NCBI GenBank assembly: GCA_025024175.1 | Contig: QCXZ01000064.1 | Coordinates: 26,346,286-26,410,285, forward strand | Direction of reading: 5' to 3' | DNA from: Rhyzopertha dominica | Lineage: Eukaryota > Arthropoda > Insecta > Coleoptera > Bostrichidae | DNA length: 64,000 nucleotides | In this document: in pieces, positions 21,732 to 34,600 of the stretch | Numbering within the stretch: the stretch's first letter is position 1 | Layout of the letters: each line of letters begins with the position of its first letter | Program-made: the position numbers and the translations under genes | Notes under the pieces: model-generated | The model's input: the letters and a program-made list of their open reading frames with translations, nothing else | Databases searched by the model: none | What the model was told of the DNA's origin: nothing

Positions 21732-23027
21732 ATTGGGTATTTGCCATGTATTTATATTTTATTAAATTTCATATTAATAGGTAGCATCTAATCCACAAAA
21801 CAGCTGTGACAGCTTATAAATTCGAAAAAATGGATCGTAACATGTATTTTTAATATTAAAAATGTGAATATTTGAAGGGACCGCCAAAACGCGAACATAT
21901 TGGACGTGACGTCAGGTGTCTTGTAAATGGCCGCTTGTTTACATCTGGGGTCACGCGTCAGCCTCAGCCCGTCAATTTATCAGTTTGTTGTTTGCGTTCA
22001 TTTTGTGACAAGCGAATTAAAAACGCCAATAAAAAGTGAAATACTTATGAGTTATGACTTCTGAAGGCATGTTGTTATGGAATTTGTGTACAGCGACTAG
22101 CGGTTCAACGCGGCGGAGATGAGGAACGTAAAAGCAACAGCATAAGTGAAGTTTTTATCAAATTAACGTAGCATTGATAATTTGATCACAGTGGGTTGTT
22201 GGACACATACTATTAGTAAAGATAAAAATGTAAGAATCAAAAATGTACCCTAAACTTGACATTTATTTTAGAGGTCAGAATAAATATAAATTGCCATTTA
22301 TTTTCTGGGTTGTTGCGGCTCGTTTCCAGGCTGGCTAACAGTCGAATATATGGGAAACAAACGTCTTTCTTTATTATAACATTTCACTCTATCAAAGTAT
22401 CAACTTAAAACGCATATAATTTTTCATATCCTCTTCAAGCTATAACAAAATGGAAACTGAATGGTAAACACTTATAACTCCAAAAACAATAATAAAACTT
22501 ACAGTTAGAATTAAGATGATCTTCACAACAGAAAAACAAACTTTGCGATTTCGGCATATCACGTCTAGGGACCTTAAACAACTTTTTCATACGTTGTTAA
22601 TCTCGAGGAACGGTTACAAAAATATTTTGTTAGCTGTACTAACTGAAGTACTTTTATAACCATGTACAAAACAACACTTGTTTTGTTTTCCATACATAAT
22701 AGATGCTTGTAAAACTACACAAATCACTTTTTGGTGCGACCTCTTACACCGTCCTTTCAATAAACACCACACAAAAGCTTTTCCAATACAAGGATGATAC
22801 TACACCATTAAACAGCACGCTCCTCGGTAATGTTTACGTGACACTTGACGTCACGAGTCGAATAACCTTGGATAGAGGCGTTTTGGCGGTGACTCCTAAG
22901 ATTCGAATTTCAGAGCTGAAATTCTCTACCTACAAATATTTTTTTGTTGTTTTTAACATGGCGTATGATATATATGCACTTCAAGATTCATTTTACGTAA
23001 TTTTCAAAAAAAGTGATAATACCCAAT
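21732..23027. mobile_element. 1.3-kb inverted-repeat element IR1.3, copy 1
   Basis: It starts ATTGGGTATT and ends AATACCCAAT. Sub-terminal blocks are also inverted: GACCGCCAAAACGCG near 21880 faces GCGTTTTGGCGGTGAC near 22880, and TGACGTCAGGTGTC near 21908 faces GACACTTGACGTCA near 22843. The interior is unique, with no protein recognised. A second copy in the same orientation lies at 30400-31667. It is probably a non-autonomous DNA transposon with long imperfect terminal inverted repeats. The superfamily is unknown because target duplications could not be fixed. Confidence 0.8.
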
Positions 23028-23059
23028 TGGAAAAATGGTTATTCAACAGGGCATAAAGT

Positions 23060-23880
23060 TCAGAAATACATAACAGAAGATATGGTTTCCACATTTAATT
23101 AATCAATAAGGTTTAGAATTTAAAAAGACGTTTTACATACCCAAATTTGCAAATTGCAGTCTATTTACAACTTGACACCCAAATTGCACATAGACATTTT
23201 GCGTACTGCAATCAGCAATGTGTAGTTAGTAGTCACACTTCTGCTCGTAATTCTTCCATTGGATATGGAGGTCTAGGTATAGTGTACTTTTTAAATGACT
23301 CCAGAGAAAAAATCTAAGGTAGTCCCCAGCACCCTAATTGTAAATACCTATATAAAAAGGTAAGGAACATCAATGCGTTGACCAATGAACATTAAGCTTC
23401 AAACTTTTGCTTATGTGCACCCAGTGTGGATTGCTGTTTAAATAAATAAATGCTTTGTCAGAAAACAGAGTATTTCTTGAAAAAATAGGATCTTTATCAT
23501 ACATCACCATCTCGCAAAATTATAAGGGTTGGTCAGGCTTCCTTTTCCTGAAGTTCATGGATGAATCGAATCCTATAAGAACGTAATTTTTTCTTTTGAT
23601 AAAGTTTATCCACAACTGAGCGGTGTATGTTGTTGTTTATTGCCAACTGACACAGGTATGGGTTCTGATTTCTTGGGCTTCTAATAAAGTGTTTTGCTTT
23701 TTTTCTTAATTGATGATGGATTCATCAAAATCTGTTTCGTCAGCTATACCGACAACATCCTCAAATGTAAATGTGACCATTTCAACAGTTCATAAGCAAA
23801 ATTTCCTTCCATGTGTAAACATTAAATTAGGTTTGGTAAATACTAATAAGCTTAACAGTTGCTAAAAACTTATCAGAAGA
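23060..23880 (-). pseudogene. Decayed mariner-like transposase
   Basis: Minus-strand reading with several stops gives, near 23290-23330, a block resembling DFFLW-S-HLKS-I-Y, the C-terminal catalytic region of mariner-family transposases, followed by PPYPMEELRAEV. Upstream (23460-23800) fragments are weaker. It lies where the 3' exons of the lipase gene would be expected. Confidence 0.5.
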
Positions 23881-24078
23881 GATAAAATTGTTTATTTTAT
23901 CTTTAATAAAAATTAATGAAATATGGAAGTCTTTTGGTGTGAATAAGATAACATTACATACCTATTTGAACAAAAATTGCTCCAGGGGTAAAATTGCTCA
24001 TTCTCGAGCAGAGAGGCAAAAATTTTCTACTGCAATGGCCTTTATAACTCCACAGAAAATGACAATTCAAGTTACTAC

Positions 24079-27054
24079 CTGTATTCATTAACTGCCCGTA
24101 ATGTGCTAGTTGATATGCAGATGTGCCAGCTGGCGCTACTGATGTGAGCAGAGGCATTATACTCTAAAAGGTACCTTAAATTACTTAATATTGTAAAACT
24201 ATTATGTTTCAAGTACATTACGTAAAGAAACTGAGGATAATCAAACCCTGCAAAGGCGAATATAACAGTAGCTTCTATAAAGTCCAAGGGAAATCCTACT
24301 GCTGTGATAATTATTTGGACGACTAAATAGATGTAGGAGTAGTTGAACAATTCGTAAAGATTAAGGGACGTAGTCAAAGCCTACAAAAATTACTTTAAAA
24401 CTGCATTCATTTGCTGGCATTTATTTACCAAAAGTTCGTCTGTAAAAAGAGCTAGTAATCGATATCCTGGAGCTATCATGTGGGATAAAAACGCAATTGG
24501 GCCTAGCAGCACAGCCAACCTTATTTTGTCGTTGTATTCTGGAAATTCTGATGCCATTATCAAAAAGTCTGTAGTTCCTTGTGAGTATCCAATGTAAATA
24601 ACATCATTTTGATTAGTTACATTCAAAATGTAGTCTATGCTGTTTCTTGTATCGTAATAACCAACTTCATGTATGCTAAAACAGTACAGACAAATTTTAA
24701 CTTTAACCAATAATATGAAGCAAAAGCTTCAACCGTTGAAATACAGAAATAGAATATTATGAAATACAACTGCATACATGATTATTCAGAATTTACAACA
24801 ATATTTTCTAAAAGATAGCTACTGCTCATATTCTAATAGGGTGTCCAACGAAAACCTTTAGTAGTATCTGGGAAAACAAATATTGGACGATTATGAAGGT
24901 TGGCACACTAACTAATTTAAATAGTCCATTTAAACTGAAATATTCTCAAAGTGCTATAATCTCTAATTATACTGAAAGTAGCCGGTTACTTCTTTACACC
25001 TAAAGTTATTGTTCTAGAGATATTTTGAAGAAAAGTGACATCTGCATGGATTACTTTAGAGATCAGTAACTTCATATGCAACAAACACTGAAAAACAATA
25101 TTTGGGTTTTCGAAAGGGCTGGAATTTTTGGTTTTGTTTTGTAACAAAAATTAATAATCAGATTCCATTTTCACATTTATTAATTTCATGTAACGAATCT
25201 TCTTCCGTCCTCTCTTTCCTTCTTTCAAAATTTTTACAAAATTCACTTGGTCAAATAATGTTATCTCTTATTTTTCTTTACATTTTTTTTCACACAAAAT
25301 GGCCATTTTTCTTTTACATTTTAACCGACTTTTCAAAATACCTCTGTCATTAAATGCTTTCGAAAAAGAACGGTGTAATTCTCAAAATTGCTTTCAATAA
25401 CGATTTTCCAAATTATTTAGTAGAGAAACGCTAAATACTTAACAAAATTTAAATTTTTTTTCTGTACCACTTACTTTGATCTGATCAAGTCTTAGTTAGC
25501 CTGTCTAAATTATTTTCTTCTGATGGATTAAATATCGCTTTTCTACTGTAGGCGTTTTCCCATTTTGTCCATAATAAAGACCAAATTTCAAATTCTTTGT
25601 TAGCTACATTTATTGTTAAATAAAATTCATAAAATTATTAACAAAGGTTTACTATTCTAAATGATTTTTGTAATTTCATTGTCCATTTCTAAATTATTTA
25701 TTTCATCTAAATTAATATTATGTTTGTGTTGCTGGCCTGTAGGTTGCTTTTTGGTTTGAAATCAATTTTGCTTGTTTCTAAATTTGACAAAGTCAAAATA
25801 TTTATATAAGTTCCACTTTTTTCCTTGTAGTTTATGGTACTGACGATGGCTATGTTACCCGAAAGCGCTATACCTTTAATTCAATAAAGTGGATTTAACT
25901 TCAGGTATGTTTTTTAAAGAATATTTAATTCTTAAAAAAATCCACTTATAGATATGGATTAGTTTTCAATTTTTAAATAAAATGATCTTTTGCTTGCTGT
26001 GCAATATTAATAAGATTTAATAGCTATAATCTAGAATGTCTTGATATATTAAAAAAATCAAAAATTTAACTACTACACTGTAAATTAACACATTGCCACA
26101 AGTCCTTCTAAGGGTTTTGCTAATTTAACAGTAATTAACAGTATGAAAACAAAAAAATCGTAGGTACATGATAACAACTGTAACAGAACCGTTTTGACAG
26201 TAGCAAATAAAATGTTATAACAGTTGTCATTGTTTCCATGGCTTTAATTTTAAAGTGATCGATGTAGAATTGATTTCTTTCACAAAAATCAAGATATCTC
26301 TGAAACAGTTGAATTTAGATACAGATGACTTTGAACAAACTCGCCTTAAAATTAATAGTAGTATCCAACAATATGAAACAATGCAAGTACATTCTGTTTA
26401 AAATAAGGCAGCTACCGACTACTTCCAGTGTAACTGGAAGTTGTAGTTTTATTTCTAATAGCACTCTTTGAATTAATTAGCTACCAACTTTCAAAATATT
26501 TAGCTTATTTTTTTTTAATGAATTATACTTCCTTCTACTTAAGCTTAAAGAAATTATTCACAAACCTGAAGTTAAAGAACTGAGCTTTGTCAACATCAGG
26601 ATCCAAAGCTACGTGCTTTCTGGAATATGTGGTTCCTCTTGCATTTCCTATCCAGACGTCATAATTAAGATCAGCCAAGATATATGGTAAGCTAGAATTA
26701 CGTCCGTGAATTAAAAATATACCGGATGAACTGAGCAAACCAGGCATTAGAAACACCACTGTTTTATTATCTGAGCTTGTATTATTTAAACCATAAGGTA
26801 TTCTGTGCAGTTGCAGTATATAGCCATCATCCGTGGTAACTTCATGAATCTCCCCTTGGTAACCATAGTATTCTATTTGTTGAGTCTACATAAAGAAAGA
26901 TGTTCAAATAACATTTTTTTTTCGAAACAAACATTCCAAAAATACAGTATATAGTATTTTATCTACTTACTGCATTTAAACCTGTATTTGGTGGTATATT
27001 ATCCATTTTGACAAATTTGGAACAAAAAAAAATAATTATCATTGGTAAATACAT
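24079..27054 (-). CDS. Gastric/acid-lipase-like protein, five exons, C-terminal exons not found
   Basis: This alpha/beta-hydrolase resembles insect lipase 3. Exons in transcript order are 26971-27054, 26566-26885, 24429-24675, 24222-24380 and 24079-24163. All junctions are in phase, including a 48-nt intron at 24381-24428. Residues 1-17 look like a signal peptide (YLPMIIIFFC). Family marks follow: EVTTDDGYILQLHRIPYG at 43-60, GNARGTTYSRKHV, the FSIHEVGYYD joint across exons 2-3, the nucleophile elbow GYSQG (Ser166) and PAGTSAYQLAHYGQLMNTG. Two usual residues differ: the oxyanion segment reads MPGLL rather than QHGLL, and the elbow has Tyr where His is usual. The final ~100 residues, with the Asp and His of the triad, were not found. 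Downstream DNA is transposon-filled. It may be truncated or continue after a long intron. Confidence 0.85.
24676..26565. other. Lipase intron with repeat relics
   Basis: An intron of 1.9 kb between lipase exons 2 and 3. It contains a T-rich stretch ending in a hammerhead-like motif (25840-25864) and two relics of the GGCTACTTCC repeat family (24840-25060 and 26390-26510). No gene was recognised in it. Confidence 0.65.
25840..25864 (+). ncRNA. Isolated hammerhead-like core, probably a PLE 3'-end relic
   Basis: CTGACGA, one T, a short GGCTA/TACCC stem, then GAAAGCG, followed by AATAAA-like sequence. The layout matches the PLE ends at 15718 and 17411, but no PLE coding sequence is next to it. 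Confidence 0.35.
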
Positions 27055-27086
27055 TTTGATGTGGCGTACTTTCCATGACACATCTA

Positions 27087-27094
27087 GTTTTATA
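27087..27094 (-). promoter_or_regulatory. Possible TATA box of the lipase-like gene
   Basis: TATAAAAC on the minus strand lies about 40 bp before the ATG at 27054. This would leave a very short 5' untranslated region. No clear TCAGT initiator was seen. Confidence 0.3.
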
Positions 27095-28624
27095 CAAAAC
27101 TAAATCTCATAATAAGCCCCACATAAATCTGGTTAAGCATTTTGATTATCATTGCTGTTTTACAAATGATGTCTGGTGCAGGATTAATTTTACACCAAGA
27201 GATTAGTATTGGACCCTCATCTAGCACATCATTAGTCAATAAAAAGTTCTTAATTAGATCTCATTTCTGATAATAGAGTACTAAAAGCATAAAGTAAAAT
27301 TACCTAGCTAAATTACTGCTATAGTCACGTAACAGATATATAGTTTCCAAAAAAGACTGAAGTTTTTATATAACGATTTCTTGAAGCTATTAAAAATTTT
27401 GTCAAATCAAAACTGAACTGTAGTAGCATATCTAGGTTAAATTAACTGTAATAAACTGAATTGCTGTTAAATAATTTTGTATGCTCTGGTTCTGTAAATA
27501 TAACACAATTTTGTTTAGGACATACTGCACAGTAAGAAATGTAACAGTAATTATCACTATCTTTTTGTAACGATCATACAATATCTGAAAAAAAAATTAA
27601 TCCTGAATTGGCTGTGGTTGTTACAGTGTTATAACAATTGGATTGCTTGCTTGAATTATTATATTTCAACATTTGACAGCTGCTGCATATTTAACGAATT
27701 TACTGACACCCCAAAATAACCCCGACCTGTGACATACCACATTTTTTCCCTCAAGGTATACTTTTTTCACAAGGTTTTCACTTTTATCCAAGATCTTGAT
27801 TTTTTCTTAAGATTTTAACTTTTCCCAAGATCTTAGTTTTATTCTTAAATCTTGACGTATTCTTAAATGATGAAATGCCTGTGCCAGTCTTGACTGTATT
27901 GCAACAGGTACTGCATATAATATGTAGATGAAGATAGTCGACAGCCTTCATAAAAGCACAAGTGTCTATCATGTAACTACTCCCTGAGAGTAACTAATCT
28001 TATAAGCTTAAAAAATTCATCACACCATGCGTTTGATTTTTAAATTAAAAATTTTTTTATATGCACAGAAAACGTGTTTTGATATCATAAACACAAAACA
28101 ATTTAAACGATCAGCACGAAACTACTCCTTATATGCCCAAATAAATCAAAAGTTCATAGGGATTGGAGGAAAAGTTCATAACTATATGTTACAATTTTGC
28201 ATGGGTGCATTTTATAAAAGCTCAACTAGTGTATCAAGCATAAACCAAACAAGCTGCAATAAATTTAAGAAGTGAAAACCAGCACTGTTCTATTTGGGCA
28301 TTTTAGTGGTAAAAGTAGCAAATTGATTGTAATTTCTGCAGCAAATTTGGTAACGATCTAATCTGACTATAATTTATTAGGTCAGTATATTAAAGGATAC
28401 ATCATACATAATAGCAAGGTGATGGTAAAAGTCTTTTATCATCAATTATCAAACTTCATTCATATAGGAATAATAAAAAGTAGGTTGCAAAACTTTAAAT
28501 AATAACAACATAGAAAAGTGGGCAAAGATAATAGTTCAAAACGTTTTGCATATTCATCTAATAAATATGCTAATATTTTTAAATATTGACAGAGATCCTA
28601 TTATATTACAATAAATATTTATTA
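27095..28624. other. Intergenic between lipase and ACE
   Basis: No gene was recognised. At 27760-27870 there is a loose tandem array of AAGATCTTGA-like and CTTAAGATTT-like units. Confidence 0.6.
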
Positions 28625-28630
28625 TTTATT
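28618..28630 (-). terminator. ACE poly(A) signals
   Basis: Two AATAAA hexamers on the minus strand (28625-28630 and 28618-28623) begin about 27 bp after the ACE stop codon, implying a very short 3' untranslated region. Confidence 0.55.
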
Positions 28631-28656
28631 GAAAAGTGTGTGGATTATACTACAAG

Positions 28657-31600
28657 TCACCATCCTACATGGATTTTGTGTATTTCAATATACTTTTCCA
28701 ACCATTTGTAAACTGGGCGGTAATATTCTAAGAGTGACTTTGCTGATATATTTCCTGTGCCTTTTAACATGTTCAACGCATTTTGGAATGTAATACTGGA
28801 CCCTTGTTCCATAATTGTGCTAAAAATTCGTACATCGTCATCAAATCTAGAATCTAAAGGTAACTGTTAAACTTACAAAAGATGTTTGCCACTTCTTTTC
28901 GCACCATAGATATCACATCGGTGAAGTGGATATATTTCAGAATCTTCTNTTGTCGTTTCTCCATAAATGGAGATATGGCATAAAGTTTTAAATATGTCCA
29001 TTTGCAAAATGCTGCTTAAGAAGTATCTGAAAACATTTTGTAATAATTTTAAAATAAATAGAGTTCCTTCACTGAATTTATGATGATGTTGCTTATAACT
29101 AACTCTAAACAAGATATTTTCTGATTTTTGTCTAAAGAATGTTGGGATTAATTTACATTAAATGTAGGTGTGGGAAAACACATAAATTTAGCACCTCTCA
29201 TGGATTGATGCTGAATGATAGTACAGATTGCCAGTGAAGAACTCAGTATATACCTACCTACCTAACCATGACCAGGATAATTATTAGGCAAATACAAGAT
29301 TATTAAATCACCTTAAATTTTGAAAGTCAAAATGAACAGTCTTATGTTGAAATAAAATTAAGTTTAACAATATTCAGACATAGTAACCTAGGGAAGATAC
29401 TACTACACGCTATAAAAAATGAAGAAAAATTGTAACAGAAAGACTTGGAAAGTACTGAACTACATATGATTAAAACAAAAATCGAAAGTTAAAATAAAAT
29501 GAAACCAACATGAACATAGGATTCTGATGAAATAGCGAGTGTCTTTAACAATTAATTTGTTAAAGTGGCCGTCAATCTTCATGCTACACACCCTTCAATT
29601 AAATAGCAAATCTGCTCACTATCAAGCAAGAACTACCAAAGAAATACACCAAATCATAAAAAAATTACATGTAATACTTCCACTAGGTATTATAATGTTA
29701 CACTAAATTTAATACAAAACAAAAACACAAAAATATTAAGTAAACTGAAATTTGGGGGGTTTTTATTGTCAATATACCTAAAATTAACAACTTCTTGAGT
29801 GGACATACCTAATATAGGGTGTATTGTCGGGAATATGAAACTTGGCCCCAGCATCAAACCATCTCTCACTTCTTTCACCAGGAGGTATCAAACCGCGTAG
29901 CTCCTTGTTTAGTTCCCAATATTTCTTATTGTACTCTTCATAGCTAATTTTACCAGAAAATATGTCCCATCGATACCTGTCTATCATCAAAGCAAAAGGA
30001 ATCTCCGGGATATGAGCCAAAGCCTGTTGGAATAAAATAAACAGTTCCGTTGTGGGTTCGAGAAGCTCCTCGTCTGATATAAGGCCCAATCTTTGCAGAT
30101 GTTGTGGTGTTAATACTCCATTCATTATGGCGTCTCCGATGCTTTCGTGGAATGCAGAATTTGTACCGTCCTAAAAAGATAACGCATTAAACCATAAGTC
30201 CGAATGTGATATATTAATGAAAGGAAATAAAAAATGATCAAATAGTGGGAACAGCCCATGTAAATCTCGGTCAAATAGCAGTTTTACTTAAAATAAAGTT
30301 TCTGCTTCAGAAATCGAAGGATCTGTTTTTTTATAGGAAACTTAACTCACAAACGAAATAAATAGAATTAACACAATAATGCAAACCCTGGTATAGAAAA
30401 TTGGGTATTTTCCAAGTATTTTTATTTTTATTAAGTTGCATATTAATAGGTAGCATTTAATCCACAAAATAGCTGTGACAGCTTATAAATTCGAAAAAAT
30501 GTATCGTAAGATGTATTTTTAATATTAAAAATGTGAATATTTAAAGGGACCGCCAGAACGCGAACATATTGGCCGTGACGTCAGGCGTCTTGTAAATGGC
30601 CGCTTGTTTACATCAGCCTCAGCCCGTCAATTTATCAGTTTGTTGTTTGCGTTCATTTTGTGACAAGCGAATTAAAATATACCAAGAAAAGGTGATATAC
30701 TTATGACTTATTACTTCTGAAGGCATGTTCATTGTTATGGAATTTGTGTACAGCGACGAGCAATTCAACGCGGCGGAGATGAGGAACGTAAAAGCAACAG
30801 CATAAGTGAACTTTTTATCAAATTAACGTAGCATTGTTAATTTGATCACAGTGGGTTGTTGGAAACATATTATTTGTAAACATAAAAATGTAAGAATCAA
30901 AAATGTACCCTAAACTTGACATTTATTTTAGAGGTCGGAATAAATATAAATTGCCATTTATTTTCGGGGCTCTTACGGCTTGTTTCCGGTCTGGCTAACA
31001 GTCGAATATATGGAGAACAACGTCGTTCTTTATTATAACATTTCCCTCTATCAACTTAAAACGAATATAATTTTTCATATCCTCTTCAAGCTATAACAAA
31101 ATGGATACTGAATGGTGAACACTTATAACCCCAAAACGAATAATAATACTTAGAGTAAGAATTAAGATGATCTTCACAACAGAAAAACAAACTGCGATTT
31201 CGGCATATCACGTCTAGGGGCCTTAAACAACTTTTTCTTACGTTGAAAATCTCGAGGAACAGTTACAAACATTTTGTTAGCTTTGAAGTACTTTTATAAC
31301 CATGTACGAAACAACACTTGATTTGTTTTCCATACATAATAGATGCTTGTAAAACTACATAAATCACTTTTATGTGCGACCTCTTACACCGTTCTTTTAA
31401 TAAACACCACAAAAAGGCTTTTCCAATACAAGGATGATACTACACCATTAAACAGCACGCTCCTCGGTAATATTTACATGACACTTGACGTCACGAATTG
31501 AATAACTTTGGATAGAAGCGTTTTGGCGGTGACTCCTAAGATTCAAATTTCAGACCTGAAATTCTCTACCTACAAATATTTTTTTTGTTTTTTTTAACAT

Positions 31601-34600
31601 GGCGTACGATATATGCACTTCAAGATTCATTTTACGTAATTTTCAAAAACAAGTGATAATACCAAATTCAAGGAACGCGATAGGACTATGGCGTTTATCA
31701 AGAAGAAATGCAAAAACTGAAAGATGATAATGAAGCTATAAAGGCAGAAATTGGAATACTACGTACAAGCGTAGAGATTGGAATACACAGAAAGGATGAT
31801 CATGAAGAAGAATGCTACAGTGAATGACTAGAAGAACGCATAGAATAGAGGCAACAGTCAAGAAACTAATAGCGGTAAGTCTGTAGCGCCTCACTCGCTA
31901 AAAAGATGTAACCAAAGTGCAGTGGCGACGCGAGACCACAGTAACTCAGCGTACGGGGTCGGGGTTGATAAAAACAAAAGAAATAAAAAAAAGGAGCGCC
32001 ACAGATTTGATTGTTCCCCACTTTACGACTCCAAATCTGTAAAGTCAACAACGAAGGCCGAAATAAAAAAAACATACGAATGCTCAGCAGTGTTCGTTTA
32101 ATTCCCAACCAATTACACCGATTATAAACGTAACATGGATCAAAATCAAGATGTACCAAAGAGACAAGATTATAATTATTAATTTCTAATTCAATTTACG
32201 TATGAGGTACACATATCGGATTTTAATTTTGGATCAGTAAATTTATGAATTACCTACACGTTCTTTAAAATAGTCTGATTTATTATGACACAGATAACTA
32301 TAAATTGTTTACAATTTCACATTTGCACAAATATTATTATCAAGGATTTTGTGCGATCGCCAGCCACGTTTAAACGTTTTGTGTCATTTCTAGATTCAAG
32401 CTTAGGCCTTATTTACTGATAACTGATGTTGATAGTTTTGTGCGCTACAAAAAAATTCGAATACAAATTGATATTCCGTCCATTTGTTGCCATACGAGAA
32501 GAGACAAATCAAGTCATGTTTTTCTTGAAACGTTAAAGAATGTTACGTTTATTTATAACTGCTTAAACAATCGTCCAGATGTTTCTTTTTAAGGAAATGC
32601 TAGATATGCTATATAAGTAATTGCCTCGCTTGATGAAGATAAACTTGAATTATTCGCGAATTGTATTTTAGGCAAAGCGAAGTAAAGTGCTGCACGCAAC
32701 CACTGCAGAAAATCGGACGGGTCTTGTGACGTCACGTTCGCCGCATGCCGGCCTGTTACGAACGGCCTAAGCACAAAGCGTGGAAAGTTCTACATAAGAT
32801 TATGTCTAGCAAAAATGAATTCTGACATAATTGTTTTTCCTACTTACTTGAAAGATAGCAGGCTGACTCTCGTAAGCCATGTAATATTCAATATGCCCCA
32901 TTTCATGATGTATCACATATAAATCCTCCATAGAAACTTCTGCACAGAGCAACATCCTAGAACATCCGCCACCACATAATTAAATTTAAAAACATCTACA
33001 ATATAAGAGATACCTGTAATCACCACGTTTATACATGTTTGCTGCTGATCCATGACACATTGAACTATTAGTCTGTTGTTCGAAAACTGAATTTTCCCAA
33101 AATTTTTGTGTCATCATTGGCATACCCAAAGAAATATAAAAATCTTCAGCTTCGGTGACCTATAAAAATCATTTAGAATCACAGTTGATAGTGTGAAAAT
33201 ACCATATCTACTATATCCTCCACGTTCCATCCTTTCGCCTTCATCCGTAAGCTTAGATCAAGTCTTTCCTCTGGTGGGACAAAAAGGTCGATTAATGGTG
33301 ACCAGTTTTGCCCCCACATGTTTCCTGTAAAATACAATCGTAATCGTGTAACTGTAGAGATACCTATTCGCGTTACCAAGCAAATGTACCGGAATTGGTC
33401 CATCACTGCTAATTTCGGAGACGCCATACTTTTCTTGTAACTTGTGTCTTACAGCTGCGTGTAACATGGTGTAAAGGGGCTTTATTTCTTCATACAAGCC
33501 TTTAACAACTTCTTCCAAATTCGGAATTTCTAACTCTTCTTTCCAAATTTGTCCCATATCTGAATATCCTAAAATTATTGATTACAACTTTATGATAGCA
33601 ATCAATTTTATATTGCTAGCATTTGGTGAACCAAATTTGCAGTCTTTAGTAGATATTTGTGGTAAGCAGGTTACTAATTCTAACATTAAACTGAATCAAA
33701 CAATGTATCTTCTAAGATAATGCATTCACTTTTCATTATAAATATTACGCTATGTATGTGTTATTGGCCTGGCAGCTAATCGCAATTTAGAGCGACTCAG
33801 GCTTAAAAGCCATTTTGGTTCCTGAGCAGGCGTAGGTCCAGTGATGAAGGCTCTGGATTGTCTCAGTTCCGGCGCGTCTTCCCAATACAAGCAAAACTGA
33901 CTACCAAGCCACTTTGTGATGGAAGGTTGCTGTCCGATACAAGGTGCTGACGCCGCCGCTTTCGCTAACCTATCGGCCCTTTCTTTACCTTCAATGCCTA
34001 CGTGAGCAGGCATTCAAATCAAATTAACACGATTGTGTTGGGCCAATCTTATTAATGTGTTACGATAATCCCGTAGTAGGCCGGAGCGCACCCTCACACA
34101 CTCACTGAGGTTCTCATGAGCACATGCCAGGATTGCATAAATTTCTACTTGGAATGCGCTAGGGTACTCTCCCAGGGGCAAACTTACTTGTACCCTCGGC
34201 GATGTACCGCATCCCATACGTGTACATACCAGATGAGACTTTGTGGTACAAGCATTTTTCCCGTTCAGAAACCACCCCTCCTTATCGGGAATATTGATTC
34301 CGTACGGTGTATCAAAATATATTGTCGTGTTAATTCTATCTCTCGTCATTGAGAGATTAGCTTGATCTTCGTTCGGTACAGAGAGCGCCATATGGTGCCC
34401 TACTCCCCAGGTTTCCAGTTGCCTAACCCCTGGAATCTAAATGCAGTTCTCCGGGCTTCTACCCAGTCCCAGAAGCATCTCTATAGATACAGTAGGTGTC
34501 GTTCTCATACCACCGGTTATCTTAAGACAGCCCAGCAGGCGAATTTGTCCCAACACCGTTCTGATGCTGTGTTTCGCTGTGGAGCGCCACCATACCAGGG

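Noticed and set aside
24381..24430. Two frameshifts in the lipase between the FTDELL and LNLYELF segments
   Set aside because: A 48-nt GT-AG intron joins the exons in frame, so no frameshift is needed.
28830..28880. In-frame stops near the C-terminus of ACE, suggesting a pseudogene
   Set aside because: A 57-nt GT-AG intron (28820-28876) removes them and restores family-like sequence; the ten exons sum to exactly 632 codons.
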